DNA of 48,178 bases from NCBI GenBank assembly GCA_023380675.1, contig JAMCRS010000192.1, positions 1 through 48,178 on the forward strand, read 5' to 3'. This DNA comes from Chloroflexota bacterium. GTDB lineage: Bacteria > Chloroflexota > Anaerolineae > UBA4142. Below, one piece after another: positions 25,907-34,909 of this stretch. The notes under the pieces are model-generated. The model searched no databases. It had not been told where the DNA came from and was given only the letters and a program-made list of their open reading frames with translations. The translations under genes and the position numbers were made by a program. Each line of letters opens with the position of its first letter. The first letter of the stretch is position 1.

Positions 25907-27079
25907 GTGAACGGTCGCGAAAGGCTGATGAAGACGCTCCAGGGCGAACCGACGGATCGGGTTCCGATTTCGCCTTTCACGTACTATAACAACGTCTACG
26001 AGTTCTTCGACTATGTGCCGGCCATCGACGATTTCTACGATCCACCGGATTTCGACGTCATCCAAAAGTACGTAGAGTATTGCGACCATTTTGGATACGA
26101 CGTTCTGCACACGCTTGGGAGCGTGTGGGATTTCTACGTCATGACGAGCCTTGACGACCAGAGCATCGTCAGGCCGGCCGACAACTGGGACGTCGCGATC
26201 CTGGATCAGAAAAAGAACGACGACGAGAGGCTGAGAACCATCACCATCCGCACACCGGAGGGAGAGCTCACCCACGTAGAGAAGCTGCAGAGGACGTCCA
26301 AGTATCTAGTCATCACCGCGCCGGTAGAATATCTGATCAAGACGAAAAAGGACTTCGAAATCCTTAGAAAGTACGCGCCGCCGGCAGACTGCATGGACTG
26401 CCGACCGGTTCGGCGGGCGAGACAGGCTGTCGGCGACAAAGGACTCGTCACCGCCAACACGCACGGCGTTTTCAACACCTTGATGCTGTTCCGCAAGCTC
26501 GACCAAGTGCTCACCGACCCGTACCTCGACGAGGGCTTTTTCATGGAAATGCGCGATTACTTTCAGCCACGTCTTATTCAACGGAGCGTCAAGCTCGTCG
26601 AGAACGGCGCGGACGTGGTCGAGATCGCCGCTCACCTCAGCGGACACGTCGGCCCATCGTACTATGAAAAGTACATATTGGAGCGCGAGAACGCCCTCGT
26701 ACAGGCCGTCCATGCCGCGGGGGGACGCGTGATCTATCACAACTGCGGCAAGGCTGCCAAGCAGATGCATCTCTACAACCGGCTGGACATTGACTGCTGG
26801 GGATACCTCACACCTCCCCCTCATGCCGACGTGAACCTGGACGAGGCTCTCCGAATAATGCGCCCAAATCTGGCTCTACGTGGCAACATCGATCAGGTCG
26901 ACTTTTTGCGGAGAGCGTCACCTGAACAGGTGCAAGACGCGGTTCGCGATCTCCTTGAGAAGGTGAAACCGCGGGGACATTGGATCTTGTCGACGACCGA
27001 CTTTATGTTCGACGGCACACCATACGAGAATGTGAACGCACTCGTCGAGGCTGGTATGAGGTACGGCGCGTACGATTGA
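25907..27079 (+). CDS. URO-D/MtaA-like protein, paralogue 3
   Basis: A 390-residue URO-D-superfamily protein starting at GTG 25907 with NGRERLMKTLQGEPTDRVPI, the family opening. It keeps His-x-Cys-Gly (YHNCG, His278-Cys280), but the later ligand region reads STTDFMFDGTPYEN, with no Cys. Like the other two copies in the cluster it belongs to the methyltransferase-like branch rather than HemE. No ordinary heme genes are around. It is followed by the FGGY kinase, so it sits in mid-pathway. Role unknown; O-demethylation or another C1 transfer is the attractive guess. Confidence 0.85.
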   Translation: MNGRERLMKTLQGEPTDRVPISPFTYYNNVYEFFDYVPAIDDFYDPPDFDVIQKYVEYCDHFGYDVLHTLGSVWDFYVMTSLDDQSIVRPADNWDVAILDQKKNDDERLRTITIRTPEGELTHVEKLQRTSKYLVITAPVEYLIKTKKDFEILRKYAPPADCMDCRPVRRARQAVGDKGLVTANTHGVFNTLMLFRKLDQVLTDPYLDEGFFMEMRDYFQPRLIQRSVKLVENGADVVEIAAHLSGHVGPSYYEKYILERENALVQAVHAAGGRVIYHNCGKAAKQMHLYNRLDIDCWGYLTPPPHADVNLDEALRIMRPNLALRGNIDQVDFLRRASPEQVQDAVRDLLEKVKPRGHWILSTTDFMFDGTPYENVNALVEAGMRYGAYD

Positions 27080-27254
27080 CCTGCCCGACGCGGAGTGTTC
27101 GGCATAGCAAACTCGATCCAGTTGCTATATTGGGGGTTGAACTGCTCTCTGCATATCGTGCGCAGGAAACTGGCGCGGTGATGCTCGCCGCGGGCACCCT
27201 GCCGGGCGTCGAGGTCAGTGACTCGATACTGCGCGCCGATGCGATGGACCGGCC

Positions 27255-28748
27255 ATGACACGAGAGTACGTCCTGGGCGTCGACATCGGGACAACGAGCT
27301 GCAAAACCGTCGCGCTCGACCGCGGCGGCGCGGTTCTATCTGAAGGCGGCGCCCGCTACCCCACAAGATCGCCCCGACCTGGCTGGGCGGAGCAGTCACC
27401 GGACTCTGTTCTCGGCGGCGTCATCTCGTCAATTCGCGACTGCGTGGCGCCGCTTTCGGATCAGCCGAAGGCGCTCTGTTTCGCGGGGGCGCTCCACAGC
27501 CTCCTCGCCGTAGATGTCCACGACAAGCCGCTGATCGACGCGCTGACATGGGCCGACAGCCGAAGCAGCGCGCAGGCCGCCCGCACAGAGGGCTTTGACC
27601 TCTACCAACGCACGGGCTGTCCGCCGCATCCGATGTATCCATTGTCCAAACTTCTTTGGCTGCATGAGACTGACGAGCAACTCTATCGTACAGCCGCACG
27701 ATTTGTATCAGTCAAAGAGTACGTCCTGCACGCGCTCACTGGAGAATGGGCGGTGGACGATTCACTCGCGTCTGGCTCCGGGCTCTTGAATCTCCACACT
27801 CACGACTGGGACGACGAAGCGATCGCGCTTGCGGAAACGACCCCCGCCCGTTTGTCGACCATCGTTCCCACAACCGGCGAAATCGGTCAACTTGAGCCGG
27901 ACGTCGCCAAAGAACTAGGCGTCTCGAGAAGCACCCGGCTCTTCATGGGCGCCAGCGACGCGGCGTTGAACAGCGTGGGGGCGGGCGCCGCAGCGCCGGC
28001 CTCGATCACGATGATGATCGGCTCGAGCGGAGCGGTTCGCGCGATCACGACGGAGCCATTGCTTGATGCGCGCGCCCGGACGTGGTGCTACATTCTCGAC
28101 CATACACATTATATCGTCGGCGGCGCGATCAATAACGCCGGTATAGTACTGGACTGGCTGGCGCAGAACGTGGTGAGCAATGCCGACGCTGTCGATCAGT
28201 TGATCGAGGCAGCCGCGCAGGCGCCGGCCGGCGCCGCCGGCCTTGTGTTTCTTCCTTTTCTAAGCGGTGAGCGCAGCCCGAATTGGAACGCGCGGGTCCG
28301 CGGCGTACTCTTCGGCCTCTCATTGCACCATGATCGGAGCCATATTGCACGGGCGACTCTGGAGGGGATCGGCTTTCGCCTTCGCTCGGTGCTCGAGGTC
28401 GTAGAAGGGCTGGTTGGTCCTGCCACGGAGATTCGCGCGACCGGCGGGTTCCTGCGTTCCGCTGCCTGGACACAGATTCTGGCGGATGTGCTCCAGCGCA
28501 CGCTCCTTTTGGCGTCTTCCCCGAATACGTCTGCCATCGGGGCGGCGTTACTCGGCTGGCACGCATTGGGGGAACTTGCCGACTGGCCGGCGAGCGTTTC
28601 CATCATCCCGGGATCCGGCCTGGTTCGACCAGACGGCGCCACCTCCGCGACCTACGAACGGCTCTACGGGATTTACCAAGACTTGTACAGCCGTCTGGGT
28701 GATTCGTTCAAGGAAATCAGCTGTTTTCAGGAGACCAGTTCTAATTGA
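27255..28748 (+). CDS. FGGY-family carbohydrate kinase (xylulokinase-like)
   Basis: A 497-residue kinase of normal length. The N-terminal phosphate loop is LGVDIGTTSCKT (Asp10). The central LTWADSRSSAQA and MGASDAALNSVGAGA follow, the latter holding the candidate catalytic Asp235. The C-terminal ATP domain has GLVFLPFLSGERSPNWN and IRATGGFLRSAAWTQILADV. These match the xylulokinase/gluconate kinase branch. It phosphorylates a ketose, sugar alcohol or aldonate with ATP. It ends in a four-base overlap with the next gene. Confidence 0.92.
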   Translation: MTREYVLGVDIGTTSCKTVALDRGGAVLSEGGARYPTRSPRPGWAEQSPDSVLGGVISSIRDCVAPLSDQPKALCFAGALHSLLAVDVHDKPLIDALTWADSRSSAQAARTEGFDLYQRTGCPPHPMYPLSKLLWLHETDEQLYRTAARFVSVKEYVLHALTGEWAVDDSLASGSGLLNLHTHDWDDEAIALAETTPARLSTIVPTTGEIGQLEPDVAKELGVSRSTRLFMGASDAALNSVGAGAAAPASITMMIGSSGAVRAITTEPLLDARARTWCYILDHTHYIVGGAINNAGIVLDWLAQNVVSNADAVDQLIEAAAQAPAGAAGLVFLPFLSGERSPNWNARVRGVLFGLSLHHDRSHIARATLEGIGFRLRSVLEVVEGLVGPATEIRATGGFLRSAAWTQILADVLQRTLLLASSPNTSAIGAALLGWHALGELADWPASVSIIPGSGLVRPDGATSATYERLYGIYQDLYSRLGDSFKEISCFQETSSN

Positions 28749-29731
28749 CAATCAAGATTGCAGTGACTGCACGATCGCTATGCGCCAGCCGGGGCGAACC
28801 GTGGCACATCCTCGAAGCCGCGGGATATCAATCTATCCCTATTGCGCAGGACCGGCCGCTTTCTGAAGTGGAACTGGCCGAGTTTTGGAAGGACGCAGAC
28901 GGAGCGATTCTGGGTTTGGACGCGGCTACCGCCCGCGCCATTTCGTCGGCAACCAAGCTGCGCGTGATTGCGCGATACGGCATCGGGGTAGACAAAGTGG
29001 ACATCGCGGCCGCGACGGCGAGAGGCATCGTGGTAACCAACGCTCCCGGCGCCAGCCTCGTGGCGGTGGCGGAGCTGACGATCGCGATGATGTTGGCGCT
29101 GGCCCGGCGCATTCCGCAGCACGACCGTTTAGTGAGGGCGGGCTCGTGGAGCCGGATCGTGGGGACCGGGTTGAGCGGCAAGACCGTAGGTCTGATAGGG
29201 CTGGGACGCATTGGCAGGGCCGTTGCAAAGCGGGCGGCCGCGTTCGATGCGAAGGTCTGCTACTTCGACCCGGCACGTCTTCCGGGGGCAGAGGAGCGTG
29301 CGCTCGGAGTCAGGTTCGTCCAGCTAGACGAACTCTTCGGCGAGGCCGACTTCGTGAGCCTGCACGCCATCCTGGACGATACGACAAGGAATACGGTGAA
29401 CTCACGAACGCTGGCGCTAATGAAACCGACGGCGTTTCTCGTAAACACGGCGCGCGGTGAGCTCGTAGACGAGGCCGCACTCGCCGCCGCGCTCAGCGCC
29501 GGGAAAATCGCCGGGGTCGCGCTGGACACACGAGTCCGGGAACCTCCGCCGTCTGATGATCCGCTTGCGGTGTTTGACAACGTGATCTTGACGCCGCACA
29601 TTGGTGCCGCGACGCACGAGGCGACGCTGCAGGTGGGATTGATCGCGGCGCGGAGTGTTGTCGCAGTCCTGGGCGGGAAACGGCCGGAGAACGTAGTAAA
29701 TCCAGAAGTCTATCTAGCGCAGAGTCGCTAG
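28745..29731 (+). CDS. D-2-hydroxyacid dehydrogenase (SerA/GyaR-like)
   Basis: A 328-residue NAD-dependent dehydrogenase. The cofactor motif is GLGRIG (152-157). The catalytic set is Arg237 (NTARGELVD), Glu266 (VREPP) and His285 (LTPHIGAAT). There is no C-terminal regulatory ACT domain, so it is a catabolic-type enzyme rather than full-length SerA. It starts at TTG 28745, overlapping the kinase stop (TTGA), which indicates coupling. It would oxidise a 2-hydroxy acid (or reduce a 2-oxo acid), a step that fits LarA and the 2-oxoacid dehydrogenases of the other operon. Confidence 0.9.
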   Translation: MTIKIAVTARSLCASRGEPWHILEAAGYQSIPIAQDRPLSEVELAEFWKDADGAILGLDAATARAISSATKLRVIARYGIGVDKVDIAAATARGIVVTNAPGASLVAVAELTIAMMLALARRIPQHDRLVRAGSWSRIVGTGLSGKTVGLIGLGRIGRAVAKRAAAFDAKVCYFDPARLPGAEERALGVRFVQLDELFGEADFVSLHAILDDTTRNTVNSRTLALMKPTAFLVNTARGELVDEAALAAALSAGKIAGVALDTRVREPPPSDDPLAVFDNVILTPHIGAATHEATLQVGLIAARSVVAVLGGKRPENVVNPEVYLAQSR

Positions 29732-29743
29732 CAGAAGCGAAGG

Positions 29744-29947
29744 ATGGGGTGCGGCACAACAGGCAAGATCTTGCGGGTCGATTTGGTTTGCCCCTCGATA
29801 ACTATTGAAGAATTAAGCGAGGACGTTTACCGACTTGTGCCGGGCGGAAGAGCACTCTCGGCCTATTTGCTTCTGCGTTCCATACTCCAAAACGCGTCTA
29901 CCCAAACGCCAGGCGTCCCTTCGTCCGCGCTGACTCAATGTCAATAA
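29744..29947 (+). pseudogene. Aldehyde:ferredoxin oxidoreductase, N-terminal stub
   Basis: The first about 48 codons read TGKILRVDLVCPSITIEELS then VYRLVPGGRALSAYLLL, which matches the opening of tungsten-type aldehyde:ferredoxin oxidoreductases (GKILRVDLT...GGRGLAAYLL). After about 29890 the similarity stops and the frame ends at 29947, so the remaining more than 500 residues are lost. The stub follows the hydroxyacid dehydrogenase by 12 bases, suggesting the catabolic operon once continued into an AOR gene before the cobalamin locus was joined here. Confidence 0.65.
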
Positions 29948-29971
29948 GAAATGTGATCGTGTCGCGTGCGT

Positions 29972-30000
29972 TTGACTTTTTCCCGCGAGTGTGCTAGATT
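29972..30000 (+). promoter_or_regulatory. Sigma70-type promoter of the cobalamin operon
   Basis: TTGACT (29972-29977), a 17-base spacer and TAGATT (29995-30000), about 20 bases before the riboswitch P1 stem. Confidence 0.75.
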
Positions 30001-30020
30001 CTCGCCACAACCGAATATCG

Positions 30021-30215
30021 TGACAGAGGTGCCTGAACGCCCGGATGCGCAGGCACAAAAGGCGAAGTCGGTCAAGTCCGACGCTGTCCCGCAACTGTAA
30101 GTTGGTCCAATAGTCAGCTAGTCCCATTGTCGAGTAGTCAAAGAACATCGGACTAGGTGAGACGATAAGACTATCAGGCTATACGACTAACAAGCCAGGT
30201 CGCCCGCCTCTGTCA
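30021..30215 (+). ncRNA. Cobalamin riboswitch
   Basis: The P1 arms GACAGAGG (30022-30029) and CCTCTGTC (30207-30214) pair perfectly. The 5' part reads GGTGCCTG, the central conserved stretch GTCCCGCAACTGTAA is present (about 30090-30103), and the 3' B12 box is AAGCCAGGTCGCCCGCC (30192-30208). It precedes btuF, a standard target. The variable arm contains a long AT-rich insertion (about 30105-30190). Confidence 0.93.
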
Positions 30216-30272
30216 TCCCGAACACCTTCGAGAGAAAGGGGGCGGCGAAATGTACACTCTGTCCTGATACTT

Positions 30273-30310
30273 AATCCCTTTGTCGAAGCGGCAAAGGGAT
30301 TCTTGTATTT
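30273..30310 (+). terminator. Hairpin downstream of the riboswitch (expression platform?)
   Basis: Perfect arms AATCCCTTTG (30273-30282) and CAAAGGGATT (30292-30301) are followed by CTTGTATTT. The T-tract is poor, but the place between riboswitch and btuF fits a conditional terminator. Confidence 0.5.
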
Positions 30311-30340
30311 CAAGCACATTCATTCCCAATGGAGACGATG

Positions 30341-31357
30341 ATGATTCGTAAACGAATACTTTCCGCGCTCGCACTCATTCTCGCGCTGGGCGTGGCGAGC
30401 TGTGCGCCAGCCGCGACGCCCGCGCCTACTGCAACTACTGCGCCAACCGTCGCGGCGACCATCGCACCGACGACCGCACCGCCTACTTCCGCGGCCGTCC
30501 CGCCAACCACCGCGCCTACGCCAATCACCATCACCGACGTGGCTGGACGCAAGATGAAATTGGCTGGAATTCCGCAGCGTATCATTTCGCTCGCGCCCAG
30601 CAACACGGAGATTTTGTTCGCGCTCGACGTCGGCTCAAAGGTCGTCGCGGTCGATGATTTTTCCGACTACCCCGCCGAAGCGAAAGCGTTGCCCAAGATC
30701 GGTGGATCGAGCGGCAAATACAATTTCGAGCAGATCGTCGCGCTCAAGCCCGATCTCATCCTCGCGGCGGAAATCACGTCACCCGAGGCGATCCAGAAGC
30801 TCGAAGACCTGAAACTCGCCGTTGCCGTGATCAGCGTGACCAAGACCTCCTTCGACAGCATCTTGAACGACATCACTCTCGCGGGTCAAATGACGGGGCA
30901 AGTCGAACAAGCAAAACGCGTGACCACGGAGATGAAACAGAAAATAGACGCAATCAAATCCAAAGTGGCGACAGCAAAGACCCAGCCGCGCGTTTACTGG
31001 GAACTCGACGCGTCGGACCCCGCAAAACCGTTCACGGTGGGACCGGGCAATTTTGTCAACGACCTCATCACGCTGGCGGGAGGCGTCAACGTCTTCGGGT
31101 CGACCAGCGAGCCGTACCCGCAGATCAGTATCGAACAAGTCGTCACGGTGAATCCCGAAATGATCATCCTGTCTGATGCGGCGTACGGCATCACCGTTGA
31201 ATCAGTCTTGAAACGGTCGGGGTGGGAGAACATTGACGCCGTCAAGAACAAGCAAGTGTATCCGATTGACAGCAACCTAACGAATCGCCCCGGTCCACGC
31301 ATCGTGGATGGGTTCGAAGCAGTTGCCAAGTTGATTCACCCCGAGTTGTTCAAATAG
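30341..31357 (+). CDS. btuF: Cobalamin-binding lipoprotein of ABC importer (BtuF-like)
   Basis: A 338-residue protein. The signal ends in GVASC (lipobox, Cys21). A Thr/Pro-rich linker of about 40 residues follows, then a class III (helical backbone) binding-protein fold: ITDVAGRKMKLAGIPQRIIS, LAPSNTEILFALDVGSKVVA and YNFEQIVALKPDLILA. The fold is shared with siderophore-binding proteins, but the riboswitch and the cob genes point to corrinoids. The ATG at 30341 is six bases after GGAG; ATGs at 30329 and 30338 are less well placed. Confidence 0.9.
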   Translation: MIRKRILSALALILALGVASCAPAATPAPTATTAPTVAATIAPTTAPPTSAAVPPTTAPTPITITDVAGRKMKLAGIPQRIISLAPSNTEILFALDVGSKVVAVDDFSDYPAEAKALPKIGGSSGKYNFEQIVALKPDLILAAEITSPEAIQKLEDLKLAVAVISVTKTSFDSILNDITLAGQMTGQVEQAKRVTTEMKQKIDAIKSKVATAKTQPRVYWELDASDPAKPFTVGPGNFVNDLITLAGGVNVFGSTSEPYPQISIEQVVTVNPEMIILSDAAYGITVESVLKRSGWENIDAVKNKQVYPIDSNLTNRPGPRIVDGFEAVAKLIHPELFK

Positions 31358-31383
31358 TCTCGAAAGGTGGTGAGGAGGCTGCG

Positions 31384-32463
31384 ATGAGTGTTCGAGAAAT
31401 CGCGACATCGGCATGCGCATACAAAACCGAACGCGCCGCATTGCCCGCGTGGCTCGTCGCAACCGCACTCGGCGTTATGGTCGTCGCGATGGTGAGCGTC
31501 GGCATCGGGAGCGTTTTCATTCCACCGCTCACCACGCTAAAGATTCTGCTCGCGCGCCTGCCTCTGTTTTCGATTCACGCCGATTGGCCGAACAGCTTTG
31601 AAACCATCCTCTTCGAAATTCGACTGCCGCGCGTCGCACTGGTCGCGCTGACGGGCGCGGCGCTGGCAAGTTCGGGCACGGCGTTCCAGGGACTCTTCCG
31701 CAATCCGCTCGCCGATCCATATCTCATCGGCGTCGCCTCTGGCGCAGGCTTGGGCGCCATCAGCGTGATGACCCTGCGAATGGCCTACGCAGCTCACCTC
31801 GCGCCACTGGCGGTTCCGCTTGGCGCATTTGTCGGCGCGCTGTTGACGGTCGCGCTCGTCTATGCCTTGGGACGTGTTGGCCGCAGCACACCCACGACGA
31901 CCCTGATCCTCGCGGGAGTCGCGGTAGGCGCATTCGCCGCCGCGATGACGACGTTCCTTCTGCTGCGCGGCGGTCAGCCAATGCTGTACGTGATGGCATT
32001 TCTGCTCGGCGGCTACGGCGGCGCGGGGTGGGACGCGGTGCTCGCCATCGCGCCCTTCACCGTCATCGGCTTTGCATTGATGTATCTCTGCGCGCGACCG
32101 CTGAATCTTTTTCTGTTCGACGAAGAGCAGGCGCGGCAACTCGGCATTCCGGTCGAGCGCGTAAAGTTGATGATCGTCGTCGCGGCAACGCTGACGACGG
32201 CGGCGGCCGTCGCGTTCAGCGGCTTGATCGGCTTTGTGGGATTGATCGTTCCGCACGCGGCGCGCCTCGTCGTGGGCCCCGATCATCGGCGGCTCCTGCC
32301 GCTGGCGGCGCTCGGCGGCGCTGGCTTTTTGATGATCGCCGATCTCGTCGCACGCACAGTGATCGCGCCCGAAGAATTGCCGCTCGGCGTCGTCACCGCG
32401 TTCGCAGGCGCACCATTCTTTTTGTATTTGCTTCGTCGCGCGAAGAATGCGGCGTTCTTTTGA
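31384..32463 (+). CDS. btuC: Cobalamin ABC importer permease (BtuC/FecCD type)
   Basis: A 359-residue permease with about ten membrane helices. Family blocks are IRLPRVALVALTGAALASSGTAF-like (LPR..L....G..LA.SG), FRNPLADPYLIGVASGAGLG, AFSGLIGFVGLIVPHAARLV and LPLGVVTAFAGAPFFLYLL. Two copies form the transmembrane pore of the importer. GAGGAGG lies before the ATG, 26 bases after btuF. The sequence is complete. Confidence 0.94.
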   Translation: MSVREIATSACAYKTERAALPAWLVATALGVMVVAMVSVGIGSVFIPPLTTLKILLARLPLFSIHADWPNSFETILFEIRLPRVALVALTGAALASSGTAFQGLFRNPLADPYLIGVASGAGLGAISVMTLRMAYAAHLAPLAVPLGAFVGALLTVALVYALGRVGRSTPTTTLILAGVAVGAFAAAMTTFLLLRGGQPMLYVMAFLLGGYGGAGWDAVLAIAPFTVIGFALMYLCARPLNLFLFDEEQARQLGIPVERVKLMIVVAATLTTAAAVAFSGLIGFVGLIVPHAARLVVGPDHRRLLPLAALGGAGFLMIADLVARTVIAPEELPLGVVTAFAGAPFFLYLLRRAKNAAFF

Positions 32464-32522
32464 TTGCAGATTTCAATTGCGCCTTACGCCGTATCAAATC
32501 TGCAACACTTGGACCGCACGAA

Positions 32523-32549
32523 CACCTGCGCTGGCGGGCGGCGCCAGGG
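32523..32549. repeat. 27-bp hairpin repeat, copy 1
   Basis: CACCTG followed by stem CGCTGGC / GCCAGGG around loop GGGCGGC (one mismatch in the stem). It lies between btuC and btuD. Related copies are at 36214 and 36587. Confidence 0.8.
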
Positions 32550-32572
32550 AGTGCAGGTCTCTGCAATCCGAA

Positions 32573-33379
32573 ATGGAAACAATGCTGACCATCGCAAATG
32601 TCTCCGCCGCGTATCACAGACGCGAGGTGTTGTGCCAAGTCTCGCTGTCCGCGCGCGCGGGCGAGATCGTTGGAGTGATCGGACCGAATGGCGCGGGCAA
32701 ATCATCGCTGTTGCGGGTCGTCAGTGGAACGCTCACGCCTGTGTCGGGAACGGTGCGGCTCGGCGACGTCGATCTCGCGCGCTTGAACGCGGCGGAACGC
32801 GCCCGGAAAATCGCTGTGGTGCCCCAGAGTGCGCGCCTACCCCACGCGTTCACCGCGGGCGAGGTCGTGCTGATGGGGCGGACGCCGCACCTGCCGCCCT
32901 TTGGCGCGGAACGCGCGCGCGATTACGGTATTGCGCACGCGGCGATGGCACGCACCGCCACGTTATCGTTCGCAGAGCGACTCGTCGGCGAGTTGTCGGG
33001 TGGCGAGCAGCAGCGCGTCTTGATTGCGCGTGCGCTCGCGCAGGAGCCGCAAGTACTCTTGCTCGATGAAGCCACCGTGCATCTGGATCTGAAACACCAA
33101 ATGGCAATCTGGGAACTCGCGCGCGAACTTGCGCGTGCGGGACTGATCGTCATCGCCGCGCTGCACGATTTGAACCTCGCCGCGCAGTACGCCGATCGCT
33201 TGGCATTGTTGCGCGAGGGAGAACTGCTCGCTTGCGCCGAACCCGCGCGCGTGCTGACGCCCGAATGGCTGCGGCGCGCGTATGGCGTTTCGGCCATCGT
33301 CGGCGCGCATCCGCTGTATCACACCCCGATGGTGGCATTGGTCTCAGAGGAGGAAAGGTCGTGCGACAAGGACTCGTGA
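32573..33379 (+). CDS. btuD: Cobalamin ABC importer ATPase (BtuD-like)
   Basis: A 268-residue ATPase. Walker A is GPNGAGKSS, the Q-loop region is [19 protein letters not shown], the signature is [15 protein letters not shown], Walker B is VLLLDEAT and the switch His is in [16 protein letters not shown]. It is of the FepC/BtuD type that works with class II importers. The frame extends upstream to 32447, but the ATG at 32573 (or 32582) fits homology and avoids the hairpin repeat. The end overlaps cobO by 19 bases. Confidence 0.92.
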   Translation: METMLTIANVSAAYHRREVLCQVSLSARAGEIVGVIGPNGAGKSSLLRVVSGTLTPVSGTVRLGDVDLARLNAAERARKIAVVPQSARLPHAFTAGEVVLMGRTPHLPPFGAERARDYGIAHAAMARTATLSFAERLVGELSGGEQQRVLIARALAQEPQVLLLDEATVHLDLKHQMAIWELARELARAGLIVIAALHDLNLAAQYADRLALLREGELLACAEPARVLTPEWLRRAYGVSAIVGAHPLYHTPMVALVSEEERSCDKDS

Positions 33380-33882
33380 TCGTGAATACAGGCAATGGGA
33401 AAGGCAAAACCACCGCCGCACTCGGCACGCTCTTTCGCGCGTGGGGACGCGGGATGCAAACCTGCGTTGTGCAATTCATCAAGTACGAAACCGGAAACTG
33501 GGGCGAAATCCGAGCCGCGCGCAAGGTCGCGATCGAGTGGCACGCGATGGGCGACGGCTTTACGTGGAGGTCGAAAGACCTGGATGCGACCGCGGACAAG
33601 GCACGCGCGGCCTGGGCGCTCGCGCAGGAAACTATCGCGCGCGGCACGTTCGACCTGATCGTGCTCGACGAGATGACGTACGCGTTTCACCTGGGCTGGC
33701 TCGACGTGAGCGAGGTGATCGCTTGGCTGAAAGAGCACAAACCACCGATGCTGCACCTTATCATCACCGGACGCGACGCGCCGCCCGCCTTGATCGATTA
33801 CGCTGACCTGGTGACCGAGATGCGCGAGATCAAGCATCCGTTCACGCGCGGCGTCAAGGCGCAGCCAGGAGTAGAGTTTTGA
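33361..33882 (+). CDS. cobO: Cob(I)alamin adenosyltransferase, CobO/BtuR type
   Basis: A 173-residue enzyme with P-loop [10 protein letters not shown] (residues 9-18), [34 protein letters not shown] and [10 protein letters not shown]. It adenosylates corrinoids with ATP. The GTG at 33361 follows AGGAAAGG and lies inside the end of btuD, so it is coupled to uptake. Normal family length is about 175-200 residues; nothing essential is missing. Confidence 0.94.
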   Translation: MRQGLVIVNTGNGKGKTTAALGTLFRAWGRGMQTCVVQFIKYETGNWGEIRAARKVAIEWHAMGDGFTWRSKDLDATADKARAAWALAQETIARGTFDLIVLDEMTYAFHLGWLDVSEVIAWLKEHKPPMLHLIITGRDAPPALIDYADLVTEMREIKHPFTRGVKAQPGVEF

Positions 33883-34789
33883 GCGTCGCGCTTCCGCGCA
33901 TCGTCCTCTCGCCGCGCCGATGAGCGGCAGCGGCAAGACGACGATCACCACCGCGCTCGTTGCCGCGTTTGCCGCGCACGGAGTGCGCGTCGTGCCCTAA
34001 GTCGGACCCGATTACATCGACCCGTCGTATCACACGCTCGCGGCGGGGCGCGCCTGCCGTAATCTCGACGCGTGGATGCTGCCTGAAGACCGCGTGCGGC
34101 GACTGTTCGCGCACGCGACGCGCGATGCTGACCTTGCGCTCATCGAAGGTGTCATGGGTTTGTTCGATGGCTTTTCGGGTCGCGACGACACGGGCAGCAC
34201 CGCGCACGTTGCGCACATCCTGGATGCGCCGGTGCTGCTCGTCCTTGACGCGAGTGCGATGGCCCGCAGCGCGGCAGCCATCGGGCGAGGCGTGCACGAT
34301 TTCGATCCGCGCGTGCGCATAGCCGGCGTGCTGTTGAATCACGTTGGCGGCGAGAATCACGCGCGCGCGGTCGTCGTGGATATGGGTGTTGCCGCGAATC
34401 TACCCGTTCATCCTGAGTGGACGGATCGCAAGATCGCAAAAGGCACGCGCGATTTTTCGCTCGGTCCCGCGATTTCGCGTGAGGAAGTGCGGCGCGCGGT
34501 CGAAGCGGGCGTCGAAATCGTCACGCGCGAGATTGCACGCGGCGCGGACATTGTCGACACAGGCGATATGGGTTTCGGCAACACAACCGCGTCAAGCGCA
34601 ATCGTTGCGGCGATCACGCGCCGTCCCGTCGAGCAAGTGACGGGGCGCGGCACAGGCGCGGACGACGCGGGCTTGGCACGCAAAATCGCGATTATCGAAC
34701 GCGCGCTGGAAATCAATCGCCCCAACCCGAACGACGCACTCGACGTGTTGGGTGACGTGGGTTGTGTATCGCCGCGAGCAGGATTCTAG
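33879..34789 (+). pseudogene. Chimera: cbiA/cobB N-terminal half joined to cobT middle
   Basis: The region starts at TTG 33879 (overlapping the cobO stop) as [10 protein letters not shown] two-base duplication (CTCTC near 33906-33910) then shifts the frame, and MSGSGKTTITTALVAAF resumes at 33920. An in-frame TAA (33998-34000) replaces the Phe-Lys expected in VVPFKVGPDYIDP; cobyrinate a,c-diamide synthase sequence then runs to LLNHVGGENHAR (about 34362). From VVVDMGVA on, the same frame is nicotinate-nucleotide:DMB phosphoribosyltransferase: DIVDTGDMGFGNTTA, VTGRGTGADDAGLARK, ending after LDVLGDVG. cobT thus lacks both ends. This looks like a deletion junction between two former genes, with further decay. 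Confidence 0.85.
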
Positions 34790-34909
34790 ACGAAATGGCG
34801 ACGTTCGCGAATGCAGGTGTGTGGAGAAGAGCGCGTGAGCTTTCTTGCGACGCTCGGCTCTATCGAGGTCAGTCGCCGATCACAAAACAATGGCGAAGAG
34901 GCAGATGAA

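Noticed and set aside
30341..31357. Iron-siderophore binding protein
   Set aside because: The fold is compatible, but the cobalamin riboswitch and following cob genes favour corrinoid uptake.
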